The translations under genes and the position numbers were made by a program. DNA of 64,000 bases. Source: JABFXX01 sp036489755. Its GTDB lineage: Bacteria; Myxococcota_A; Polyangia; Haliangiales; Haliangiaceae. The notes beneath the pieces were generated by a model. The model made no database searches. It worked only from the letters and a program-made list of their open reading frames with translations, and had not been told where the DNA came from. Shown in pieces: positions 1-7,588 of this stretch. Position 1 is the first letter of the stretch, and each line of letters opens with the position of its first letter. The stretch spans positions 1-64,000 of the forward strand of contig DASXFD010000088.1 in NCBI GenBank assembly GCA_036489755.1, given 5' to 3'.

Positions 1-727
1 TGCGGTCGACCGTCTCGGTCGCGTCGACCGTGTGCAGCGTCGACAGCACGAGGTGACCGGTCTCGGCGGCGGTCATCGCGATCTGCGCGGTCTCGTTGTC
101 GCGCATCTCGCCGACGAGGATCACGTCCGGATCCTGGCGGAGCGCGGCGCGCAGCGCGCGGGCGAACGACATCGTATCGAACCCGATCTCGCGCTGGTTC
201 AAGACCGAGCGCTTGTCGCGGAACGTGTACTCGATCGGGTCCTCGATCGTGACGATGTGATAGGCCTGCTGCGTGTTGACGTAGTCGATCATCGCCGCGA
301 GGCTCGTCGACTTGCCGGAGCCGGTCGCACCGGTGACCAGCACGACGCCGCGGCCGTGGCCCGTGAGATCGAGGACGGCCTGCGGCAGGTTGAGCTGGCC
401 GAACGGCGGAACTTCGGGCGGAATCAAGCGCAGCACCATGCCGACCGAGCCGCGCTGCTGGAACATGTTCACGCGGTAGCGCACGCCGTCGGGCGTGCCG
501 TACGCGAGGTCGATGTCGAGGTTGGTCTCGAACTCCTCGCGCTGGCGATCGTTCATCATGTGAACGGCGAACTGTGCGATCGCCTCGCGCGTCAGCGGCG
601 GCACGTCGCGTACGGTGCGCAGATCGCCCTTGATCCGAAAGATCGGCGGCAACCCTGCCTTGAGGTGCACGTCGGACGCCCCGAGCTGGCGGGCCGCCGT
701 CAGCACCCGATCGAGGACCTGACTCAT
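1..727 (-). CDS. pilT: Type IV pilus retraction ATPase PilT (C-terminal part outside window)
   Basis: Hexameric cytoplasmic ATPase that depolymerises type IV pili and powers twitching/gliding. The reading frame starts at ATG 727 (MSQVLDRVLTAARQLGASDV) and runs off the left edge after about 242 residues. Visible in order: the N-terminal PAS-like region, Walker A GATGSGKST near residue 130, the Asp-box region VTIEDPIEY, the Walker B region DVILVGEMRDNET, and the His-box region GHLVLSTLHT. Full-length PilT is about 350-370 residues, so roughly the last third is missing only because of the window edge. PilT and PilU are close paralogues; PilT is the default call. The next gene is divergent. Confidence 0.93.
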   Translation of the reverse strand, partial: MSQVLDRVLTAARQLGASDVHLKAGLPPIFRIKGDLRTVRDVPPLTREAIAQFAVHMMNDRQREEFETNLDIDLAYGTPDGVRYRVNMFQQRGSVGMVLRLIPPEVPPFGQLNLPQAVLDLTGHGRGVVLVTGATGSGKSTSLAAMIDYVNTQQAYHIVTIEDPIEYTFRDKRSVLNQREIGFDTMSFARALRAALRQDPDVILVGEMRDNETAQIAMTAAETGHLVLSTLHTVDATETVDR

Positions 728-794
728 CGGCAGCGTCTAGACTAACACACCACCGACGACAGATCCGGGTGCGTTGAGTTACGCTTCGTGGGGG

Positions 795-1736
795 ATGCGC
801 TGCCCGGCGTGCAACACCGAGAACACACCGGATTCGCGGTTCTGCGGCGGGTGTGGCGCGAAGCTCGCCGTGGCCGAGCCGCGCGTGGCACCGACCGCCA
901 AGATTCCGGACGACGCGCCGTTTCCAGCGCCCGCGAGCTACGCGACGGCGGCTCCGAACGCGTACGGGAACGGGCCGGTCTCGTACGCGCCGCCGAGCAT
1001 GCCGCCGCACGTGATCCCGCCGACACCGTCTCCCGTTGCGACACCGCCGCCGCAGATCGCGCGCGTGCCCGAGGCGTCGCTGTCGATCCCGACCGCGCGG
1101 CCGCGAACCGGGTTGATCGCGACCATCCTCGCGATCGATCTCGCGCTCGCCGGAAGCGGCGGCTGGTTGCTCGCGCAAGGGCTCGCCGCGCCACACGCAG
1201 TCGATCACGCGCCGGCTCCGACGACTTCGGTGGCACCCACGCAGACGTCGACTGCACCATCATCACCGCCGGCGCCACCACCATCGGCGATCGGCTCGGC
1301 GGGCTCGGCGACGCTCGTTGCGATCGGATCTGCCGATGCCGGCTCGGGCAGCGCATCGCCACCGCGGTTGATTCCGCCCACGCCGTCGCTGCATGCGACG
1401 ACACCCGTCGCGCCCGTTCGGCGTCCATCCGGCCCGGAAGATCCCTACGACGCGGATCACTTGCTCGACAACGAGGTCGACTATGCCGCGACGCGTGCCG
1501 CGCCCGAATTCGAGCGTTGTCTCGAGGCCGCGTTGCGCGAAGCGCCGGTTCACGGCGCGATCCGGATCTCGTTCATGGTCGCGCTCGACGGCCACGTCGA
1601 TCACGCGCGGCCCGCGCAAAACACGACCGGCTCGGCGTCGCTCGCCGGCTGTCTCGTCGCCGCGATCTCGACGTGGCACTTCGAAAACCACCCCGCGCAT
1701 CCGACCTCGTTCGTGCGACCGTTCTCGTACCCCTGA
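795..1736 (+). CDS. Zinc-ribbon, single-pass membrane protein with AgmX/PglI-like C-terminus
   Basis: Begins with a four-cysteine zinc ribbon (CPAC...CGGC), followed by a Pro/Ala-rich stretch, one transmembrane helix near residues 105-125, another Pro/Ser/Thr-rich linker, and a C-terminal domain of about 80 residues with two cysteines. That last domain resembles the TonB-like AgmX/PglI C-terminal family common in myxobacteria, implying an envelope-spanning protein with a cytoplasmic zinc ribbon. I chose ATG 795 because the ribbon then begins at residue 2; an in-frame TTG at 774 would add seven residues. A shorter protein at 43999-44394 appears to share the C-terminal domain. Exact role unknown. 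Confidence 0.75.
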   Translation: MRCPACNTENTPDSRFCGGCGAKLAVAEPRVAPTAKIPDDAPFPAPASYATAAPNAYGNGPVSYAPPSMPPHVIPPTPSPVATPPPQIARVPEASLSIPTARPRTGLIATILAIDLALAGSGGWLLAQGLAAPHAVDHAPAPTTSVAPTQTSTAPSSPPAPPPSAIGSAGSATLVAIGSADAGSGSASPPRLIPPTPSLHATTPVAPVRRPSGPEDPYDADHLLDNEVDYAATRAAPEFERCLEAALREAPVHGAIRISFMVALDGHVDHARPAQNTTGSASLAGCLVAAISTWHFENHPAHPTSFVRPFSYP

Positions 1737-1742
1737 AATTCC

Positions 1743-2795
1743 ATGACCGACTCCGGCTCGTATCGCAACGTCCACTCCGGTGCTCACTCCGCGCTCGTCG
1801 GGATGGAGGTGCTCGTCCTCGACGGCGACCTCCGCGTTCACGCCGGAATCGAGCAACTGCTCTCCGAGGCGCTGTTGCACGTCACCTGCGTGACCGACGC
1901 CGAGCGCGCGCTCGGGCTGGTCAAGCGGCAGTTCTTTTCCGTCGCGCTCGTCGACATCGATACCGCATCGCCGCGCGATGGCATCTCGACGATCGCCGCG
2001 CTCAAGGAAGCGTCGCCGACGACGATGGTGATCGCGATGACGCCGCGCCGTTCGTTCGACGATGCCGTCGATGCGGTGCGCGCGGGTGCCGTCGATCTGA
2101 TCTTGAAAGCGCCCGATTCGGTCGCGTATCTCAAGGAGCGCGTGCTCGAAGCCGCGGGCCGCTCCGTCGGCCGCCGCGAGGTCGACAGCGTGCTCGACGA
2201 CATCAAGGCCGTGCACGAGGAATTCCTGCAGCACTTCATGGAGGCCGAGCGCCGCGCGATCGATCTCGCCGATCAAGTTGCGGGCCGCGACGCGTCGGGC
2301 GGCGCCGACCTCGACGAGCTGCGCGTGCTCGTGATCGACGAGGTCGACGATCTCGTGTCGTCGCTCGACGAGGCGCAGCCGAAAGGCTTCGCGTTCATCC
2401 ACGCGACGAGCGGCGGCGAAGGGCTCGATCGCGTCAGTCAGGGCCTGTTCCACTACGCGATGATCGCGCAGGACATCAGCGATCTGCCCGCGACGACAAT
2501 AGCGCGCACGATCCGCAACCAGCACCCCGACACCGTCGTGCTCACGTTCCTCGGGCCCTCCGACAACGGGCACGTCGAGCTGGTCGAGACGCACGGCACG
2601 CGGCCCGTCGTGAAGCCGTTCACCGAAGCCGCGCAGCTGGTCGGCCGGCTCGACGATCTCGCGGCCGCGTGGCGCGCGAAGGCGAAGGAGCGCCGCTACA
2701 CGCAGGCGTTCCGGGAGCGTCACTACGATTTCTTGCGGCGCTACGTCGAGATCAAGACGAAGATCGAGCGCGCGCAGCACGACGGACCGGGCTGA
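1743..2795 (+). CDS. Double response-regulator-receiver protein
   Basis: About 350 residues with two receiver-like halves. The first (residues ~20-140) has a phosphoacceptor-like Asp in VALVDID, a later Thr in MTPRR and a Lys in ILKAPD, as in CheY-like folds. The second (residues ~195-330) has the acidic pair in VLVIDEVDD, an Asp in IAQDIS and the conserved VVKPF. A helical linker joins them and a basic helix ends the protein. There is no DNA-binding or enzymatic output domain, so it probably acts through protein contacts or as a phosphate sink. It begins 6 nt after the preceding stop, so co-transcription is likely. No histidine kinase is nearby. Confidence 0.72.
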   Translation: MTDSGSYRNVHSGAHSALVGMEVLVLDGDLRVHAGIEQLLSEALLHVTCVTDAERALGLVKRQFFSVALVDIDTASPRDGISTIAALKEASPTTMVIAMTPRRSFDDAVDAVRAGAVDLILKAPDSVAYLKERVLEAAGRSVGRREVDSVLDDIKAVHEEFLQHFMEAERRAIDLADQVAGRDASGGADLDELRVLVIDEVDDLVSSLDEAQPKGFAFIHATSGGEGLDRVSQGLFHYAMIAQDISDLPATTIARTIRNQHPDTVVLTFLGPSDNGHVELVETHGTRPVVKPFTEAAQLVGRLDDLAAAWRAKAKERRYTQAFRERHYDFLRRYVEIKTKIERAQHDGPG

Positions 2796-2826
2796 CCGTT
2801 GACATCCGCGCGCGCGGCACCACGTT

Positions 2827-3195
2827 GTGCGCGCGGTGACGCACGACGAGCTCTACTTCGCGCTGCTCGAAGACTACGGGCGCACACTCGTGGAGCTGTT
2901 CGATGCGGGCATGCACCTCGTGATCAACCCCGCCGAGCCGCAGTGGTTCGAAGCGCAACGGGTCATCGTCGCTGTGGCCCGCGCGAGAGTCGTCCGCGTC
3001 GCTCCGACCAGACGCGCGGAAGCGCGCAAACGCGAGGCGTCGATCATGGTGAAGCTGCGCGACTTCGCGAACGAGCACTCGCGGCGGCGACCGGCCATCA
3101 CACGCCCGGAGAAGCGGCGACGCCGCCGACTCCACACACTCGCGCAAGCGTGGCAAGAGCAAGCAGATCTGCTGGTCTACGGCGAGGCGAGCTGA
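2827..3195 (+). CDS. Hypothetical basic protein
   Basis: About 122 residues starting at GTG 2827 (alternative GTG at 2836). The N-terminal half is acidic/hydrophobic; the C-terminal half is strongly basic with an Arg-rich run (KRRRRRLH) before a helical tail. I recognise no family. It lies between the double-receiver gene and the lipid-kinase-like gene on the same strand and fills the gap, and a basic tail could suggest nucleic-acid contact. An Arg-rich translation can be an artefact of very high GC, so the call is tentative. Confidence 0.45.
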   Translation: MRAVTHDELYFALLEDYGRTLVELFDAGMHLVINPAEPQWFEAQRVIVAVARARVVRVAPTRRAEARKREASIMVKLRDFANEHSRRRPAITRPEKRRRRRLHTLAQAWQEQADLLVYGEAS

Positions 3196-3235
3196 CGAAG
3201 CCACGGGAGCGACCGCGCGGATCAGACCGGCTGCG

Positions 3236-3241
3236 TATAGT
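3236..3241 (+). promoter_or_regulatory. -10 box TATAGT, leaderless start for 3250 gene
   Basis: TATAGT ends 8 nt before ATG 3250 with no Shine-Dalgarno sequence between, so transcription should start within 0-2 nt of the start codon. It is probably the main promoter of the lipid kinase-recCBD operon. No convincing -35 box is visible. Confidence 0.5.
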
Positions 3242-3249
3242 CATCGCGC

Positions 3250-4182
3250 ATGGTCGCTCCGCGCACGGTCGTCGTCGTGAACCCGCACTCGCAAGGTGGG
3301 CGGCTCGGCAAGCGTTGGCCCGAGCTCGCCGACACGCTCGCGCGCGCGTTTCCGTTCGACGACGTGCAGACCAAGGCGCCCGGCGACGCCACGGTGATCG
3401 CGCGCGAAGCGTTGCGCGCCGGCGCCGAGCGCATCGTCGCGATCGGCGGCGACGGCACGATCAACGAGGTCGTCAACGGCTTCTTCGAGGACGGCGTGCC
3501 GATCGCACCGGACGCGAGCTTCGCGCTCGTGCCGTTCGGCACCGGCGGCGATTTTCGGCGCTCGCTGAACGTGCCGCTCGAGCTCGCCGAGGCGGCGGCC
3601 GTGATCGCCGCGAACAAGCGCAAACAGATCGACGTCGGCAAGCTCGAGCTGACGCGCGCCGACGGCACGCGCGGCGTTCGCATGTTCGCGAACATCGCCT
3701 CGTTCGGCGTGTCGGGCGTCGTCGATCGATTGGTCAACGAGAGCGGCAAGAAGCTCGGCCGGTTGTCGTTCGCGCTCGCGACCGCGCGCGCCACGTGGTC
3801 GTACAAGAACCAGCGCGTGCAGCTCGTGTTCGATGGCACCGAGCGCGTCGAGGCGACGATCAACACGGTCGCGGTCGCGAACGGCAAGTACTTCGGCGGC
3901 GCGATGATGGTCGCGCCGAACGCCGAGCTCGACGACGGCCGGTTCGACGTGGTCGCGATGGGCGACTTCAGCTTCGGCGACCTCCTCAAGAGCGGCCGCC
4001 GCCTCTATAAAGGTACGCACCTCGCGATGGACAAGGTCACGTCGCGACGCGCGCGCGTGGTCGTCGCCGAGCCGATCGATCCATCGGCCAAGGTCGAGCT
4101 CGACGTCGACGGCGAGCCGCTCGGCCTGTTGCCGGCGCGCTTCGAGCTGATGCCCGCCGCGCTGTGGGTGGTCGTGCCCTAA
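3250..4182 (+). CDS. Diacylglycerol/lipid kinase family protein (YegS/BmrU type)
   Basis: ATP-dependent kinase of the DAG kinase catalytic family, probably phosphorylating a membrane lipid at the inner face of the cytoplasmic membrane. The 310-residue length is typical. Visible motifs: VVVNPHSQGG at the N-terminus, the signature GGDGTINEVVNGF near residue 66, and the GTGGDF segment near residue 97 that follows it in this family; the C-terminal half is the beta-sandwich, with DVDGEP near the end. The substrate (diacylglycerol, phosphatidylglycerol, ceramide or other) cannot be read from the sequence. It is followed after 2 nt by recC, an unusual partner. Confidence 0.88.
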   Translation: MVAPRTVVVVNPHSQGGRLGKRWPELADTLARAFPFDDVQTKAPGDATVIAREALRAGAERIVAIGGDGTINEVVNGFFEDGVPIAPDASFALVPFGTGGDFRRSLNVPLELAEAAAVIAANKRKQIDVGKLELTRADGTRGVRMFANIASFGVSGVVDRLVNESGKKLGRLSFALATARATWSYKNQRVQLVFDGTERVEATINTVAVANGKYFGGAMMVAPNAELDDGRFDVVAMGDFSFGDLLKSGRRLYKGTHLAMDKVTSRRARVVVAEPIDPSAKVELDVDGEPLGLLPARFELMPAALWVVVP

Positions 4183-4184
4183 CC

Positions 4185-7100
4185 ATGGCGTTGCACGTCG
4201 TTCACGGCGATCGTGCCGAGGGCCTGTTCGCGGCGCTCGCGGCGAGCTTGCCGCCGGCCGATCCGTTCGCGCCGGCGACGATCGTCACCGGAAGTCACCT
4301 CGTCGCGCGGTGGCTGCGTCGCGAGCTCGCGCAGCATCGCGGCATCGCGACGGGCCTCGATCTCGTCACGTTCGATCGGTTCGTGGTGCGCACGTGGGGC
4401 GACCCATCGTTGCTCGCGCTCGACCGCGATCAGCTCGCCGCGGCGATCGCGTCGGCGCTCGCGGATCCACGCGTCGTCGGCGAGCTGCCGGCGGTCGCCG
4501 CGTACTTGCGCGCCGCGCCGGGCGACGTCGGCCCGCGCCGCGTGCAGCTCGCCGAGCACGTCGCACACCTCGTGTGGGGCTACGCGCTCGCGCGGCCGGC
4601 GTGGCTGCCCGCACTGATCGCCGGTCGCGTCCCCGGCGAGCTCGAGGCCGACCCGAACGCGCGCTGGCAGGCCGCGCTCGTCGGCGAGGCGTTGCGCAGG
4701 CTCGACGCGCGCGCCGCGCCGATCCCGACGCTGCCGTGGCTGCGCCGCCGCGCCGAGCTGCCGCCGCCGAAGCTCGCGGCGCCGATCACCGTCTTCGGCG
4801 CGTCGTACCTCGTGCGCTCGCAGCTCGAGGCACTCACCGATCTCGCGCAGTCGACCGACGTCACGGTGTACTTGCTCGATCCGTGCGAGGAGCTGTGGGA
4901 CGACGTCGCCGGCCGAGCCTCGGCGACGACGAGCGCCGATCCGCTGCTGCTCTCGCTGTGGGGTCGTGCCGTGCGCGGCACGCTCGGCGCGCTCGTCGAG
5001 CGCTCGGGCGGCGATGTCGAAAGCGCGTTTGGCGAGACCGCTCCGGCGACCGCGCTCGACCACATGCTCGCCGACGTGCGCGCCCGACGCGTGCCTTCGG
5101 GCCATCTCAACCACCACGCGGGCGTGACCGTGCTCGCGTGCCCGGGCGAACGCCGCGAGCTCGAAGCGATCGCGGCCCGGCTGCGCGCGCACCTCGACGC
5201 CGACCCGAGCTTGCGCGCGCACGAGCTCGCCGTGTGGATCGCCGGCGACGCCGAGCGCTACCTCGCACAGGCGCCGAGCGCATTCGAAGCGGCCGGCGTG
5301 CCGTGCCACTTGATCGACGCGCCGATCGACGATCGCGGCCGCATCGGCGAGGTCGTGCTCGCGCTGCTCGAGCTGCCGACGTCGCAGATGACGCGCAGCG
5401 ATCTGTTACGCGTGATGACGCACCCCGCGATCCTCGCGGCTCATCCGCACGTCGACATCGACGACTGGGTGCGCTGGACCGAGCGGCTCGGCATCGTGCA
5501 CGGCGCCGATGCGAGCGCGCACGACGGCACGTATCTCGCCGAGCACCCCGACAAGTTCCATTGGGACCAGGGCGTGCGCCGCCTCGCGCTCGGCGCGTAC
5601 ATGAGCGCGGATCGCGGCCCGGCGAAGATCGCCGAGCTCGTCGTGATGCCCGAGGCCGTGCGGCCGGATCAGCTCGCGAGCGCGGCGACGTACGCGCTGC
5701 TCGTGCGATCGCTCGCCTCCGATGCCGCGTGGCTCGCCGATCACGAAGCGACGCTCGCCGAGTGGGCCGACGTGCTCGTCGGCCTCGTCGACGCTTATGT
5801 CGATCGCGGCTCCGGGCGCGGCGCCACGACCGCCGACCGGTCGCGCGACGTCGAGCGCGTCCGCGCGATGCTCGCCGGGATCGCACGCGTCGACCTCGAC
5901 GGCCGCCGCGTCGGCTTTCGCGAGGCACGCGAGCACGCGGTGCGCCGGCTCGTCGGGGCGCGCGCCGATCGCGGCGAGCCGCTCGCCGCCGGCGTGATGG
6001 TCGCGCCGCTGCGCGCGCACCGCCCCGTGCCGTTTCGCGTCGCGTGCGTGGTCGGGCTCGCCGAGGGCGAGTTTCCGCGGCGCGACGAGACGAGCCCGCT
6101 CGATCTGCGCCGCAGCGCGCCCGCGATGGCCGGCGACGTCTCGCCGCGCGACGCCGATCGCGCCGCGTTCTTCGAGGTGCTGCTCGGGGCGCGCGAGCAC
6201 GTCTATCTGTCGTACGTCGCGGCCGAGCCGAAGAGCGGCCAGGCGCTCGGCCCATCGTCGGTCGTGCTCGAGCTCGCCGATGCGCTCGCGCCGTACGTCG
6301 GAGCCGCGTCGAGCCGCGCCGCGCTCGAGCAGCTCACGATCCGCGAGCCGTTGCATCGCTGGTCGAGCGGCGAGACGTCGCTGCCCGCGGTCGCACGCGC
6401 GCGGTGGGCCGTTCGCGTCCGCGACGCGATTCACGCGAACCTTCGCGCGGCCGGCCATCCGATCCCCGACGCCGACGGCATGCTCGCGCTCCTGCGCGCG
6501 GGCGATCGGCCCGAGCTCACCGCGCTCCGCAGCGAGCTCGGCATCGTCGATTCGCTGCCCGAGCCGCCGCCGCCGCCCGCGCAACGCCAGCTCTCGCTCG
6601 CGAGCCTGCGCTCGTTCATCGAGTCGCCGGTGCAAGCGTGGGCGCAGACTGTGCTCGATCTCGACGAGCTGCCCGACGACACCGTCGTCGATCACAGCGA
6701 CGAGCCGTTCCACGTCGAGCGGCCGGCACGCGCGATCTTGCTGCGCGAGGTGCTCGCCGCGCACTTGCGCGAGCCGCTCGGCGCGCTCGCCGACCGCTAC
6801 GACGCCGTCGTGCGCGAGCTCGCGCTGCGCGGCCAGTTTCCCGTCGGCGTGTTCGGCGAGGCCGCGCGCACCGTCGATCTGCGTGTGCTCGAGCGCTGGC
6901 GCGCCGAGCTCGGTCCCGTCGCGGTCGGCGACGCGACCCGCATCGGCTTCGGGCGCAGCGCGAGCCAGGCCGCCGAGCTCCTGCCGGCGCTCGAGCTCGA
7001 GCTCGCACCGGGCCGCACCGTCCGGCTTGTCGGCTCGACCGAGCTGCTGCTGCGCCGCAAGGGCCGCGCGCTGTCGGTGATCGCGATGGTCGGCGCCGCC

Positions 7101-7532
7101 GAGAAGTCGTCGCGCCATCACCTGCGGGGCGCCCTCGATCACGTGGTGCTCGCCGCGGCCGGGCTCGCGCGCGAGGGCCACGATCACGTGCTGCTGTCGC
7201 CCGCGGGCACGGCGCGCCGCGTGTCGCACGAGCCGTGGACGCAAGGCGATGCGATCGCGTACCTCGTCGAGCTGATCCGCGAGCTCGTCGATCAACCGCA
7301 CGGCTACTTGCTGCCGTTCGACGTGCTGCGCCGCGCGCTCGAGGGCCGCGGCCCGAATCCCGGCAAGCCGCCGCCGCGACGCGACGCGTTTCCCGCGCTC
7401 GGCTTCGGCCCGATCGAGCGGCCCGATGGGCTCGCCGCGCCCGTCGATCCGTTCGCGATCGCACGGCGCCGTTTCGGTCCGCTCGCCGAACGCATGCGCG
7501 GCGACCACTCGTTCGGCGGAGGTGACGAATGA
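4185..7532 (+). CDS. recC: Exodeoxyribonuclease V gamma subunit RecC
   Basis: Non-catalytic subunit of the RecBCD helicase-nuclease, which splits the DNA strands and scans for the Chi-like recombination signal in E. coli. About 1115 residues, close to the usual ~1120. The N-terminus MALHVVHGDRAEGL and the inactive SF1-helicase fold (VTGSHLVARWLRRELAQ; GLAEGEFPRRDE mid-protein) match the family. Identity rests mainly on these patterns plus its position before recB and recD. ATG 4185 lies 2 nt after the lipid-kinase stop, so the two are translationally close. Which Chi sequence this divergent subunit recognises cannot be predicted. Confidence 0.9.
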   Translation: MALHVVHGDRAEGLFAALAASLPPADPFAPATIVTGSHLVARWLRRELAQHRGIATGLDLVTFDRFVVRTWGDPSLLALDRDQLAAAIASALADPRVVGELPAVAAYLRAAPGDVGPRRVQLAEHVAHLVWGYALARPAWLPALIAGRVPGELEADPNARWQAALVGEALRRLDARAAPIPTLPWLRRRAELPPPKLAAPITVFGASYLVRSQLEALTDLAQSTDVTVYLLDPCEELWDDVAGRASATTSADPLLLSLWGRAVRGTLGALVERSGGDVESAFGETAPATALDHMLADVRARRVPSGHLNHHAGVTVLACPGERRELEAIAARLRAHLDADPSLRAHELAVWIAGDAERYLAQAPSAFEAAGVPCHLIDAPIDDRGRIGEVVLALLELPTSQMTRSDLLRVMTHPAILAAHPHVDIDDWVRWTERLGIVHGADASAHDGTYLAEHPDKFHWDQGVRRLALGAYMSADRGPAKIAELVVMPEAVRPDQLASAATYALLVRSLASDAAWLADHEATLAEWADVLVGLVDAYVDRGSGRGATTADRSRDVERVRAMLAGIARVDLDGRRVGFREAREHAVRRLVGARADRGEPLAAGVMVAPLRAHRPVPFRVACVVGLAEGEFPRRDETSPLDLRRSAPAMAGDVSPRDADRAAFFEVLLGAREHVYLSYVAAEPKSGQALGPSSVVLELADALAPYVGAASSRAALEQLTIREPLHRWSSGETSLPAVARARWAVRVRDAIHANLRAAGHPIPDADGMLALLRAGDRPELTALRSELGIVDSLPEPPPPPAQRQLSLASLRSFIESPVQAWAQTVLDLDELPDDTVVDHSDEPFHVERPARAILLREVLAAHLREPLGALADRYDAVVRELALRGQFPVGVFGEAARTVDLRVLERWRAELGPVAVGDATRIGFGRSASQAAELLPALELELAPGRTVRLVGSTELLLRRKGRALSVIAMVGAAEKSSRHHLRGALDHVVLAAAGLAREGHDHVLLSPAGTARRVSHEPWTQGDAIAYLVELIRELVDQPHGYLLPFDVLRRALEGRGPNPGKPPPRRDAFPALGFGPIERPDGLAAPVDPFAIARRRFGPLAERMRGDHSFGGGDE

Positions 7533-7588
7533 GCGAGCGATCCACGGCGGTCGACTTTGACCGCGTAGCGAGCGGAGGTGACGAATGA
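7516..7588 (+). repeat. Hairpin/SD cassette between recC and recB, flanked by a 17-bp direct repeat
   Basis: GCGGAGGTGACGAATGA occurs at 7516-7532 (end and stop of recC) and again, perfectly, at 7572-7588 (SD and start of recB). Between the copies lies a 39-nt insert containing the inverted repeat GCGGTC-GACTTT-GACCGC (7547-7564). Removing the insert and one repeat copy would leave recC and recB in an ATGA stop/start overlap, exactly as at recB-recD. The same hairpin and following sequence recur at 34915-34942 upstream of another gene. It supplies recB with its own SD (GGAGG, 7574-7578). Confidence 0.75.

Noticed and set aside
32..745. Plus-strand frame at the left end.
   Set aside because: It is antisense to pilT, whose minus-strand frame has Walker A and other PilT motifs.
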